A stretch of DNA of 42,621 nt, from positions 1 through 42,621 of the forward strand of contig JBAZAX010000011.1 in the NCBI GenBank assembly GCA_041671765.1, given 5' to 3'. Shown piece after piece: positions 15,684-23,301 of the stretch. Below the pieces are notes generated by a model. That model was not told the DNA's origin, did not search any database, and was given only the letters and a program-made list of their open reading frames with translations. Position numbers and translations under genes: made by a program. How positions within the stretch are numbered: the stretch's first letter is position 1; every line of letters starts with the position of its first letter. This DNA comes from JBAZAX01 sp041671765. GTDB taxonomy: Bacteria > Babelota > Babeliae > Babelales > RVW-14.

Positions 15684-15708
15684 ATTAAAGATTTAATTAA
15701 TCTTTAAT
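15684..15708. promoter_or_regulatory. Inverted repeat in divergent promoter region
   Basis: ATTAAAGAT and ATCTTTAAT, nine-base arms with spacer TTAATTA, lie between the lipoprotein gene (-) and the M48 protease gene (+). Size and position suit a dimeric repressor operator, but an AT-rich region produces such repeats by chance. Confidence 0.3.
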
Positions 15709-15808
15709 ATATGTATAGTTATTAGTATGACTGTACAGCACGGACAATCAACAGTAGCTACAGATAAAATTTTACTTGTGACGGGTAAATTAATTGGAGG
15801 GAACGCAA

Positions 15809-16621
15809 ATGAATCGTATTTTCAAAAAAACACTTTTTTTGTTGCTATTTTTTTTATCACAACTCACACTAAATACAAATATTGCAAACGCAAATGTTTT
15901 TAAGAAAATTAAACTTCGCAATCCTTTATCAACCCCAAAATATCATTTGCCTTTTGAGATTAAAATTTGTGCAAAAAATTCTGCTGAAATAAGAGATCAA
16001 AAGCTTTATGAATACACAAATACATTAAGCAAAAAACTACAAATACACGTTCCTGATGCTTTTATTTTTTATGCAAAAAATCCAACTCTTGAATATAATG
16101 CATTTGCTACATATCTAAAAACCGATAAGCCCATAGTTGCATTCGGTGATTTGCTGACAAAAAGATGGCAAGAGGGATGGTTTACAGACCAGGAAATAGA
16201 GGCAATTCTCGCTCACGAGCTGTGCCATATAAAATATCGTCACATGATAAAGTCCGGTGTTTTAAACTTAATTTTGACAGGCCCATCGCTAATAAGCAGA
16301 ATAACTGTCCCTACCCCGTCGCCCAAAGATTTGGTAAAACATGCATACTCGCGCAAACAAGAACGCGAGGCGGACAAGAAGGCAATAGCGATTATTGATG
16401 ATCCACTAAATTTACTTACTGCTCTTATTAAATTGCAGTGCTTAAATAGCAAAACTTCGAATACCAAAGACGATTTTGATTACAACTGTGAAATCACAAT
16501 AGATGAGCTTGTAGGAGAAAAAGAAAATTTCATTTCTCCGTTAATTGAGTTACTCAGCACTCATCCATTAACAAGCAAACGCATGGCATATATCACCAAA
16601 CATGTCCTAACTAAAGCTTAA
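15809..16621 (+). CDS. Secreted M48-family zinc metalloprotease
   Basis: 270 residues from MNRIFKKTLFLLLFF; GGAGGG lies seven bases upstream of the ATG at 15809 while the longer frame starts with TTG. Signal peptide (1-29, cleavage near NANA). Catalytic zinc motif HELCH (HExxH) within EAILAHELCHIKYRHMI at about residue 136, and the third ligand region in READKKAI (the Glu of ExxxD). A hydrophobic helix follows the HExxH helix. STHPLTSKRMAYI near the C-terminus is the usual M48 ending. This is the BepA/LoiP/Oma1-like class that degrades misfolded envelope proteins. It is the only plus-strand gene in the accessory stretch. Confidence 0.88.
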   Translation: MNRIFKKTLFLLLFFLSQLTLNTNIANANVFKKIKLRNPLSTPKYHLPFEIKICAKNSAEIRDQKLYEYTNTLSKKLQIHVPDAFIFYAKNPTLEYNAFATYLKTDKPIVAFGDLLTKRWQEGWFTDQEIEAILAHELCHIKYRHMIKSGVLNLILTGPSLISRITVPTPSPKDLVKHAYSRKQEREADKKAIAIIDDPLNLLTALIKLQCLNSKTSNTKDDFDYNCEITIDELVGEKENFISPLIELLSTHPLTSKRMAYITKHVLTKA

Positions 16622-16637
16622 AATTATATGCAAAAAA

Positions 16638-16663
16638 GCCCCAGCATTTTTATTTGCCGGGGC
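16638..16663 (-). terminator. Terminator of the ankyrin gene (copy 1 of a duplicated 3' UTR)
   Basis: Stem GCCCCAGC / GCCGGGGC (one G-U on the minus strand) around a ten-base A/T loop, followed on the minus strand by TTTTTTGC. It also sits 17 bases after the convergent protease gene and may end both transcripts. Confidence 0.75.
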
Positions 16664-16688
16664 CATAAATTTGGTTATATTCAATTAA
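16639..16688 (-). repeat. 50-bp 3' UTR repeat, copy 1
   Basis: Bases 16639-16688 match 17394-17443 at 49 of 50 positions (one A/C difference). The segment runs from the base just after the stop codon of the ankyrin gene through the terminator hairpin. The other copy sits 19 bases beyond the RING gene stop. Confidence 0.85.
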
Positions 16689-17252
16689 CTACTCCAAAAT
16701 TCCAAGCTCTTTCAATCCTGATAATAAATCTTGCGGAATTTCTATTCCAAGCTGTTTATAATATCCAAGCAAGACTTCTACGATCTCTTTATGACCATTT
16801 CGCACAGCAAAATACAATGCTGTTTTGCCTAAATCTTCTTCAAAAAAATGCGGAGTTGTTCTGCTTAGCCCTTCTCTTTCCCTAACTTTAGCACTAAGAA
16901 ATGCAACCCTTTGATCTTGGTTTTCCAATGAATCAATTAACACTTTTGCCATTTCTGTACGACAATACATAGCAGCCACATGCAATACCGTATGCCCATC
17001 ATTATTAAATCTCATAACAGATTCAAATCTTTTCTCTTTAGGAACTGTCGCCAGAAACACTCTTGCCATTTCTGCTACATCTTTATCGTCAGCTTGACGT
17101 ATTGCAGCTATATGTAATGTTGTATGACCATTGAAATCAATATCCAAATCTGATAGAAATTCTGCAAAAATTGAATACTTCATTCCAAATGCCACTGAAC
17201 TTGCACTGCATGCTATCAACATTGGTAACATTATTTTCTTAAACATTTGCAT
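16689..17252 (-). CDS. Secreted ankyrin-repeat protein
   Basis: 187 residues from MQMFKKIMLPML; GGGAAG lies seven bases upstream of the ATG at 17252, and the longer frame starts with TTG. Signal peptide 1-23 (cleavage near AFG). Three ankyrin repeats: 40-70 (NGHTTLHIAAIRQ), 84-110 (DGHTVLHVAAMYC) and 140-167 (LGKTALYFAVRNGHKEIVEVLL), separated by a longer charged insert 111-139. Ankyrin repeats bind proteins and are common in effectors of intracellular bacteria. The first 82 coding/leader bases and the 3' UTR are shared with the downstream-strand neighbour (RING protein at 17463), although the mature domains are unrelated, so the two look like products of cassette exchange. Confidence 0.85.
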   Translation of the reverse strand: MQMFKKIMLPMLIACSASSVAFGMKYSIFAEFLSDLDIDFNGHTTLHIAAIRQADDKDVAEMARVFLATVPKEKRFESVMRFNNDGHTVLHVAAMYCRTEMAKVLIDSLENQDQRVAFLSAKVREREGLSRTTPHFFEEDLGKTALYFAVRNGHKEIVEVLLGYYKQLGIEIPQDLLSGLKELGILE

Positions 17253-17260
17253 GGTATAAC
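17179..17260 (-). repeat. 82-bp leader repeat, copy 1 (ankyrin gene)
   Basis: Aligns without gaps to 17914-17995. It covers the ribosome site, the start codon and the whole signal-peptide coding part (MQMFKKIML..L.A.S.SS..FGMK). 27 bases around the start (17227-17253) are identical between copies. Confidence 0.8.
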
Positions 17261-17393
17261 TTCCCAAAAAGTTAAATTGTTTATCAATAAATGACTAGTG
17301 ATAGGATATTGCCAATGCAAAAAAAATCAATATTGTAAAAATTTCGATAAAATTTAGAACTCAAAAACAAAACTATTTATACCAAAAAGAAAA

Positions 17394-17443
17394 CCCCAGC
17401 ATTTTTATTTGCCGGGGCCATAAATTTGGTTATCTTCAATTAA
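17394..17443 (-). repeat. 50-bp 3' UTR repeat with terminator, copy 2
   Basis: Same segment as 16639-16688. The hairpin CCCCGGC / GCTGGGG (17394-17417) is followed on the minus strand by TTTTCTTTTTGG and serves as terminator of the RING gene. Confidence 0.85.
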
Positions 17444-17462
17444 TTTTTAATCCAGAAATAAC

Positions 17463-17987
17463 TCATTCTCCTGTATGGTCAACCGGACTATGATCCGCAT
17501 CTTCACCATGTATCAACGCAAAAAACTCGTTGAGGGAGATTATCAGACATTCTATCCCATATTTTAAAGCAAGGTAAGGACCACCATCATGCCAAGCTGC
17601 CGGCACTCTAGGCGCTACCGCACCTTCACGCATTGCTATTTCATGATCCCGACTAATCTGTTCTTCTCTACATGCAGTCTCATATCTACGCTGCGCCTCT
17701 CGATGCTCCGGTGTCATAAATTCAGTTAAATCTGCTCTACACAGAGGACAAGTTCTGCGAAGACATAGCGATTTATTTAAACAGCTTGCGTGAAAAATGT
17801 GGTTGCATGGTGTTATTGCTATTGCATGAGCTGGATAAATTTCATCTTGACAAATACAACAGACCACTTGTACATCAGGACTCTCTCCATCTGCAGATTC
17901 TTGTCCGGATTTTTTCATTCCAAACACCATTGAGCTTGTGCTTCCTGCTAACAACAGCAGCAACATTATTTTCTTAAACATTTGCAT
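17463..17987 (-). CDS. Secreted RING-H2 finger protein
   Basis: 174 residues. Signal peptide 1-23 (MQMFKKIMLLLLLAGSTSS..FG), nearly the same as in the ankyrin protein. A canonical RING-H2 follows at 43-83: C43, C46, C61, H63, H66, C69, C80, C83, with Pro after C80 as in active E3 ligases (TCPLC). After the RING comes a charged helix (EHREAQRRYETACREEQ) and a C-terminal part without a recognisable domain. RING-H2 domains recruit ubiquitin-charged E2 enzymes, which bacteria lack, so a host-directed role is the natural reading. AAGGG upstream supports the ATG. The second RING gene in this window is the macro-RING fusion at 12840. Confidence 0.87.
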   Translation of the reverse strand: MQMFKKIMLLLLLAGSTSSMVFGMKKSGQESADGESPDVQVVCCICQDEIYPAHAIAITPCNHIFHASCLNKSLCLRRTCPLCRADLTEFMTPEHREAQRRYETACREEQISRDHEIAMREGAVAPRVPAAWHDGGPYLALKYGIECLIISLNEFFALIHGEDADHSPVDHTGE

Positions 17988-17995
17988 GATATAAC
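17914..17995 (-). repeat. 82-bp leader repeat, copy 2 (RING gene)
   Basis: Partner of 17179-17260. The identical core is 17962-17988, spanning the ATG. Identity drops to roughly 75 percent across the hydrophobic part of the signal peptide and ends abruptly at the mature protein. Confidence 0.8.
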
Positions 17996-18096
17996 CCTTA
18001 CATTTAACGTACTTTTATACTACTAATCCAATCTAAAATATAAAAACGTACTGAAAGTTTAATCAACGAATTATATTTGGCAATCACTAAAATATT

Positions 18097-19638
18097 TTAA
18101 TTCTGATTCCAAGTTGAACACTTTTTATGCTGCGCAACACTATCATCAACCATTTTAATAAAATTATCAGATTGCGCTACATTTTTACCTGAACTAATCG
18201 TTGAAACTTTAAGCTCTGCAACCATTTTTTCAATATCTCTTCCGGAAAAGCCTTCAATTTTTTGGGACAAATTTCTAATTAGCTCTTGATTAATATCGTC
18301 AGACAAAGACATTGCCTGCTCTTTTGCCTTACCATTTATATTAATCTTAAATGTCCCGTTCTTAATATACTTATCAAGATAAAGCTTTAGCATTGCTTCA
18401 CGTTGCTCAAGTCCAGGAAGTGGAATCTCTATTTTTTGATCAATTCGGCTTAAAACAGCAGGATCCAAATCCTCAGGATGATTGGTCGCCAAAATTAGCA
18501 TATATTTTTCTGAGCTGGAATTCGTACGAGAAAGAAATGCATCAACGAGCGCTATTCTGAATGAATCCAAGCCTTTTCTATTTCTTAAAAACGAATCTGC
18601 TTCATCAAAAAGTATAACTAATCCACGCTTGCCATTCTCAGCCCAATCAAAAATTTCATGCAACTTTTGGATCGCAAGTTGCTCAGAGTACTGTAACAAT
18701 CCCGCGCCTTTTATTATCGCATAATTCATGCCACTTTTACGCGCAATAATTCGTGCAATCATCGTTTTACCTGTACCTGGTGGACCGTACAAAACCATAT
18801 GTCTGTATGGGATTCCCCACTCGTGGGTCTTTTTTGTTTCATCAGCCAAACGTGTTATTTTTTGTTTTATATCAGGCGCCAAAATCACGTCATCAAGCGT
18901 AAATTGATGCTCTGCAGAAAGTTTTGTAATTCCAAGTTTTAATTTTAATTGTTCATTCAAACTTTTAATCGAAGTTTCCTGAATCAACGAAGGGATACTT
19001 ACAATCGATTCCAGATATCTAAAGCCAAAGCCAAGGCCATAATAACTTGCAAATATACCAGCTGAAGCAGCCGTTAATAAAACCCCAACTCGTACCATAT
19101 TCTCTTTTTCAAACCAAAAACGCAGACGTTCCATATCACCCTGATTTTTAGCTTGCTGCTTAGCTTCCTGAGCAGCGGCAGCTACTGCAACCTGTGTTCT
19201 TCTCGTTGTCTCTTCCTGCTGCTTGGCCAAAATCATCTGCCATCCACCTTTTAAAGCCTCTTGAATATTGCCATTCCAAGCATCACCGGTTTTTTCAGCT
19301 CTTTCAATATCAGTTTCAAGCTTTTTCATTCGCGTATCAACATTCTCCATGCGAACTTGAAATTCAAGATCTGTCATTGCACCCTGCTCCTTTTTCTTTA
19401 CCAGCATGATCTTCTCTTGCTCAAGTGCAGTACGCTTTCTATCAAAACCCTCTCGCGTATCACGCGAAATTTCATCAAGAACTTTTGCCGTTTCTACCGC
19501 AATTTTTGCAGCATCATCAAGTTTTATATTAAAACCGCCAACGTTAAAAGCATTTGTATCAGATTGGTTACCCGCATAAATTTGCATGTTTAATATCAAT
19601 ATATTTAATAAAAAAGAAAAGATTAAAAACAAAAACAT
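18097..19638 (-). CDS. Membrane AAA+ ATPase resembling eukaryotic ATAD3
   Basis: 513 residues. N-terminal hydrophobic signal 1-22, a long coiled-coil region about 40-175 (VLDEISRDTREGFDRKRTALEQEK and onwards), a membrane helix about 184-206 (VRVGVLLTAASAGIFASYYG), then an AAA+ module 245-500: Walker A GPPGTGKT (285-292), Walker B VILFDEAD (341-348), sensor 1 N386, Arg finger R398 in SRID. The run from PYRHMVLYGPP through SGMNYAI, HEIFDWA, RRGL, FLSRT and LPGLEQRE recalls mitochondrial ATAD3, which has the same coiled coil-TM-AAA order. If the signal is cleaved, the coiled coil is periplasmic and the AAA module cytoplasmic, matching ATAD3 topology. Its ATG overlaps the stop of the upstream gene (TAATG). 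FtsH-like identity is ruled out by the lack of a protease domain. Confidence 0.88.
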   Translation of the reverse strand: MFLFLIFSFLLNILILNMQIYAGNQSDTNAFNVGGFNIKLDDAAKIAVETAKVLDEISRDTREGFDRKRTALEQEKIMLVKKKEQGAMTDLEFQVRMENVDTRMKKLETDIERAEKTGDAWNGNIQEALKGGWQMILAKQQEETTRRTQVAVAAAAQEAKQQAKNQGDMERLRFWFEKENMVRVGVLLTAASAGIFASYYGLGFGFRYLESIVSIPSLIQETSIKSLNEQLKLKLGITKLSAEHQFTLDDVILAPDIKQKITRLADETKKTHEWGIPYRHMVLYGPPGTGKTMIARIIARKSGMNYAIIKGAGLLQYSEQLAIQKLHEIFDWAENGKRGLVILFDEADSFLRNRKGLDSFRIALVDAFLSRTNSSSEKYMLILATNHPEDLDPAVLSRIDQKIEIPLPGLEQREAMLKLYLDKYIKNGTFKININGKAKEQAMSLSDDINQELIRNLSQKIEGFSGRDIEKMVAELKVSTISSGKNVAQSDNFIKMVDDSVAQHKKCSTWNQN

Positions 19639-21107
19639 TAATTTACCTTTTCGCTCATGTTACCCGTGTTTTTACTCATGTTATAAATCCAAATCCCAAG
19701 TTTGATAAACGCAGGCGTTAATAGTACTAGATTTGATATAACCTGCCACTGTGCAAAATGCTTACGTTTATTAGATTCCCAAAGGGCAAATGAAGATTGC
19801 GGCATACTGTGCAGAATATTCTCTAACTCTTTTTCTGATATTTTTTGTTGCTTCAAATCATTGATAGATAATTTTTCTAAAGCAGTGATTAAGTTCTTTC
19901 TGTTTGAAACCAGATAGCTGAAAAGTATCGGTTTATAAATATTCTTGTTCGCCCACCAAACAAAGACGCTTGCAAAAGCAATTCGACGAGCCAAGTCAAA
20001 TTTATTACCCATAACCCATGCAGGAAGGATTTCATGTTCGCATAAAAACGATGTTGCCATATCCAAAATGGTAGTTTGAACCAAATCAAAATCAAGACCC
20101 GCAACTGATTTATCTTTTAAAAATTCCATCAGTGAGTTATCAATTGGTTCATTGCTTTTACTGCAAACAATATTAGCTATCATAAAATCCATTAAATTTT
20201 GCTTAAACATGGCATTCAGCCGATAATAATTTTGTGTGCGATAAATGATATTTGTTGATGCAGCAAATAAGACTATTGCCTGAAAATATTTAATTCGACA
20301 GTTTCGCACGACTTTACCAACAATATTATCGATCTCTACTGCGTTTTTCTTAATTTCTTCGTCATTTTTTTGTTCAATTGATTCATCAAGCTTTTTTAGC
20401 AACTCCAGTAACTCTTTTGATTGTTCTATGCACACGTCACGTAATGACACTTGCATAGAGTTGCAAAGCATTTTGAAAAAAATAAAATCTGCTGCCCATT
20501 GGCTTGAAACTGCAAGCAGCAACATCAAATCTCGATTGCAAACGTTTATTTGAATTCCATTTTCATTGATAGGCAAATTTACGCCAAAAAAAACTTTGCT
20601 ATTAAACTGTTCTTGTTGCTCGATGCGATTTTTTTCTCGATTAAAAATTTTGTCCGTAAATTCAGGTGCTGCATATTTTTCACCAAACTTGTAACAACGC
20701 TCTAAATATTCAGGATTGGTATATTTTTCGCAGAGCTTATCACAATGATCCAATCTGGAATCCAAATTTGGGTCATGTTTTTGAACAGTTGCTGAGTATT
20801 TACCCAAACAAACTTTTGGAACAACCGGTTCAGAAGTTTGTACAACGGGCACAAGAGACTGCACAACCAATTCAGAATTTGCGGCAAATAGAAATATGGA
20901 CGAAAAATTCGCCCACAAAAAAACAATCCAAAAATAATAAGTAGATCTCTTCTTACACTCGCATCCTTCGACAGGCTCAGGACGAGCACATTTAAGTATG
21001 CGCGCTCGTCCTGAGCCTGTCGAACCATCACCCATGGGTGACGCGCCGGGTTTCAGAAGAAGTCTATTATTTAAACTTACTTTTTTATTCTTTAAAACGC
21101 ACGCCAT
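19638..21107 (-). CDS. Membrane-anchored partner of the ATAD3-like ATPase; N-terminus carries a repeat insertion
   Basis: 489 residues of unknown family, coupled to the ATPase gene by a one-base overlap (TAATG). Residues 21-50 are encoded by the palindromic repeat 20960-21047, giving a sequence with ARPEPVEG that is typical of translated repeat elements. A hydrophobic signal or anchor follows (YYFWIVFLWANFSSIFLFAA, 57-76). The rest is helical with several Cys residues, hydrophobic segments near 195-215 (DLMLLLAVSSQWAADFIFF) and 285-300, and a C-terminal helix LVLLTPAFIKLGIWIY. No ATG exists between the repeat and the signal, so the repeat is translated or the start has been lost. The start at 21107 has only a moderate GGA ribosome site. 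Probably works with the ATPase in the membrane. Confidence 0.75.
   Translation of the reverse strand: MACVLKNKKVSLNNRLLLKPGASPMGDGSTGSGRARILKCARPEPVEGCECKKRSTYYFWIVFLWANFSSIFLFAANSELVVQSLVPVVQTSEPVVPKVCLGKYSATVQKHDPNLDSRLDHCDKLCEKYTNPEYLERCYKFGEKYAAPEFTDKIFNREKNRIEQQEQFNSKVFFGVNLPINENGIQINVCNRDLMLLLAVSSQWAADFIFFKMLCNSMQVSLRDVCIEQSKELLELLKKLDESIEQKNDEEIKKNAVEIDNIVGKVVRNCRIKYFQAIVLFAASTNIIYRTQNYYRLNAMFKQNLMDFMIANIVCSKSNEPIDNSLMEFLKDKSVAGLDFDLVQTTILDMATSFLCEHEILPAWVMGNKFDLARRIAFASVFVWWANKNIYKPILFSYLVSNRKNLITALEKLSINDLKQQKISEKELENILHSMPQSSFALWESNKRKHFAQWQVISNLVLLTPAFIKLGIWIYNMSKNTGNMSEKVN
20960..21047. repeat. Palindromic repeat element inserted in a coding region
   Basis: A perfect 21-bp stem (20967-20987 against 21004-21024, core TCGACAGGCTCAGGACGAG) around a 16-base spacer, followed by the 12-bp palindrome CACCCATGGGTG (21029-21040). 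It shares its ends and middle with the element at 3728-3848. It is GC-rich in an AT-rich gene and lies in frame within the N-terminal coding part of 19638-21107. Confidence 0.8.
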
Positions 21108-21201
21108 AAATCCATCCCACCCAAAAACTAACCATAAAATAGGGACAGATCATGGTAGCATAGAATGCCTTAAATTCAATAAAAATCGCTTAGAATCCAG
21201 C

Positions 21202-21233
21202 AAAAAAGGCCCTTGTGAAATTACAAAGGCCTT
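21202..21233 (-). terminator. Terminator after the small secreted peptide gene
   Basis: Stem AAGGCC(C)TTGT / ACAA(A)GGCCTT with a six-base loop. The odd pair is a G-U wobble on the minus strand, where an immediate TTTTTTGC run follows. It therefore ends transcripts coming from 21435 and probably 21873. Confidence 0.7.
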
Positions 21234-21306
21234 CTGAATAAGACTTTTTTATAACTGAATTTTTTACACTTATACACCGCTTATATACTAAATCGCCAGA
21301 AAAAAC

Positions 21307-21435
21307 TCATTTTTGCATCAAGTAAGCGGCATATGACTTTAGAAACCCCTCTCTTCCAGTGCCAGTCTTTGCCAAAAATGCAAGTGAACTGAAGCAAAAG
21401 ACAAGAAATAACACGAAAAATACAAATTTCTTCAT
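21307..21435 (-). CDS. 42-residue secreted small protein
   Basis: A short open frame in a gap that would otherwise be empty: MKKFVFFVLFLVFCFSSLAF then LAKTGTGREGFLKSYAAYLMQK. GGGAG sits six to seven bases before the ATG. The first 20-22 residues form a classical signal peptide with a Lys-Lys n-region and an A-F-L-A cleavage region, leaving a mature peptide of about 20 residues (KTGTGREGF...). A good terminator lies about 75 bases downstream, and the next gene on the same strand ends 34 bases upstream. Ribosome site, signal and terminator together make it credible. Function unknown; it may be a secreted signal, toxin-like peptide or a gene remnant. Confidence 0.6.
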   Translation of the reverse strand: MKKFVFFVLFLVFCFSSLAFLAKTGTGREGFLKSYAAYLMQK

Positions 21436-21468
21436 GGAAAACTCCCTTAAAAAATTTTGTTTTGGAAG

Positions 21469-21873
21469 TTAGCTGCCCTTTTTCTTATGGATCATTGCCG
21501 CAATACCCACTCCAAACAATGCAAGAAGTAAAGCTGCTATAATTCCAAGAACAATAAATGTAAGCATATTTTTGTACTCATTTTCACGTTGCTCAGACTT
21601 GATACGCTGCTCTTCTATTTTGCGCTCTAATTCTTTTTGTTCAAGCTTTCGTTCTAACTGGCTCACCTTTTCTTGATCACGCTCGCGCTGCTCTTGCTCA
21701 AGCTTTTCTTCTACTCTATCACTTCGGTCCGACCTTGCAGATGCCTGGCCAATCATCGTTCCTACTGCCAATCCTCCAAGCGCGCCTACAGCTACAGCAC
21801 CACCTTCATGCCCACATTTTGCAGGTGAAACTAATGCCAAAGCCATAAGTAGTGTCAAAACTTTCTTTTCCAT
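21469..21873 (-). CDS. Signal peptide, glycine zipper, coiled coil and membrane helix protein
   Basis: 134 residues from MEKKVLTLLMALALVS. GGGGGGATTT precedes the ATG at 21873; the longer frame to 21906 reads through that ribosome site and is rejected. Signal peptide ending near PAKCG, a short glycine zipper (GGAVAVGALGGLAVGTMIG, about 23-41), a strongly charged coiled coil (EEKLEQEQRERDQEKVSQLERK to about 100), and a C-terminal membrane helix (MLTFIVLGIIAALLLALFGVGIAA) with a basic KKKGS end. Probably an envelope protein spanning the periplasm. It shares the zipper idea with the lipoproteins at 3.3-4.8 kb but lacks a clear lipobox. It is the upstream partner of the 42-residue peptide gene. 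Confidence 0.78.
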   Translation of the reverse strand: MEKKVLTLLMALALVSPAKCGHEGGAVAVGALGGLAVGTMIGQASARSDRSDRVEEKLEQEQRERDQEKVSQLERKLEQKELERKIEEQRIKSEQRENEYKNMLTFIVLGIIAALLLALFGVGIAAMIHKKKGS

Positions 21874-22008
21874 AAATCCCCCCTCAACATAAACCCACCC
21901 AAACACGTTTAATTTTGGTTTCCCTTGTCTTTTATATTACGAGGGTGTAGAAATATTAGTCAATAATTATAAATTAAGCATCTCTTTGCAAAGTAAAAAA
22001 GGAATTTC

Positions 22009-23247
22009 ATGGAAAATATTATACAAGTATTGATTCAAAAAGAGTTAGAACGCCAAGAAGGAACAATAAATCTTATTGCATCAGAAAATTACGCAAGTAA
22101 TGACGTATTAAATGCTGCAGGTTCAGTTCTAACTAATAAGTATGCCGAAGGATACCCTGGGAAACGCTACTATGGAGGATGCGAAATTATTGATCAAGTC
22201 GAAAACATTGCAATAGATTTAGCAAAAAAAATATTTAATGCTGATCATGCTAACGTCCAACCACACTCAGGATCCTCAGCTAATTTTGGTGTTTACTTCA
22301 GCCAAATAAAACCGGGTGACACGATATTGGGAATGAATCTTGCATCAGGCGGACACTTAACCCATGGCCACAAGATAAATTTCTCAGGCTCTATTTTTAA
22401 CGCAATTGGTTATGGAGTTAACAAAGAAACTGAAGAACTTGATTATGAAGAAATAGATAATCTTGCAACACAACACAAACCAAAACTTATTATCGCAGGC
22501 GCATCGGCTTACTCAAGGCTGATTGATTATAAAAAATTAGAAGATATAGCAAAAAAACACAATGCCAAACTTTTGATCGACATGGCTCACATTGCAGGTT
22601 TAATTGCTGCCAAACTTATTCCAAGCCCAGTCCCACATTCAGACTTTGTCAGCACAACCACACACAAAACACTGCGCGGCCCACGTGGCGGAATGATTCT
22701 TTGCAAACAACAGTATGCAACACAAATAGACAAAGCAATTATGCCTGGCATACAAGGTGGACCGCTTATGCATATTATTGCAGCAAAAGCGGTTGCTTTT
22801 GACGAGGCATTAAAACCTGAGTTTAAAACTTATCAAGAACAGGTAATCAAAAACGCAAAAACTATGGCCAAAGCATTTTCAGATCTTGGTTATAGAATTA
22901 TATCCGGCGGAACAGACACCCATCTATTTTTAGTTGATATTAAAAGCCAAAAAGAGCTGTGCGGCCAAGTTTCCGGACGGGATGTTGAAGTATTACTGGA
23001 AAAACACTGCAATATAATTTTAAATCGAAACATGATTCCATTCGATACACAAAGCCCAACAAATCCAAGCGGAATACGCGTAGGAACACCTGCGGTTACA
23101 ACCCGAGGATTTAAAGAAAATGATATTATACAGATTGTTGAGTGGATCGATTTTGCGATTAAAAACAGAAATGACGAAAGTGCTTTAAAATCGGTTAAAG
23201 AAAAAGTCATTAAAATTTGTAAGCAAAAGCCAATTTACAAAAAATAA
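22009..23247 (+). CDS. glyA: Serine hydroxymethyltransferase
   Basis: GlyA interconverts serine and glycine with transfer of a one-carbon unit to tetrahydrofolate, a PLP enzyme of the cytoplasm. The 412 residues equal the family length. Motifs: NLIASENYAS near the start, NKYAEGYPGKRYYGG, the PLP lysine in STTTHKTLRGPRGG (about residue 226), and IMPGIQGGPLMH. AAAAAGGAATTTC supports the ATG. It stands alone on the plus strand and shares a bidirectional terminator with kdsA. Confidence 0.97.
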   Translation: MENIIQVLIQKELERQEGTINLIASENYASNDVLNAAGSVLTNKYAEGYPGKRYYGGCEIIDQVENIAIDLAKKIFNADHANVQPHSGSSANFGVYFSQIKPGDTILGMNLASGGHLTHGHKINFSGSIFNAIGYGVNKETEELDYEEIDNLATQHKPKLIIAGASAYSRLIDYKKLEDIAKKHNAKLLIDMAHIAGLIAAKLIPSPVPHSDFVSTTTHKTLRGPRGGMILCKQQYATQIDKAIMPGIQGGPLMHIIAAKAVAFDEALKPEFKTYQEQVIKNAKTMAKAFSDLGYRIISGGTDTHLFLVDIKSQKELCGQVSGRDVEVLLEKHCNIILNRNMIPFDTQSPTNPSGIRVGTPAVTTRGFKENDIIQIVEWIDFAIKNRNDESALKSVKEKVIKICKQKPIYKK

Positions 23248-23262
23248 ATTCGAACTAATTAA

Positions 23263-23287
23263 AAAGGGCTGCGATTTGCAGCCCTTT
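23263..23287. terminator. Bidirectional terminator between glyA and kdsA
   Basis: Ten-bp stem AAAGGGCTGC / GCAGCCCTTT with loop GATTT, midway between convergent stops. Plus-strand exit TAAATTTTTAG, minus-strand exit TTAATTAGTTCG. Confidence 0.8.
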
Positions 23288-23301
23288 AAATTTTTAGATT
23301 T

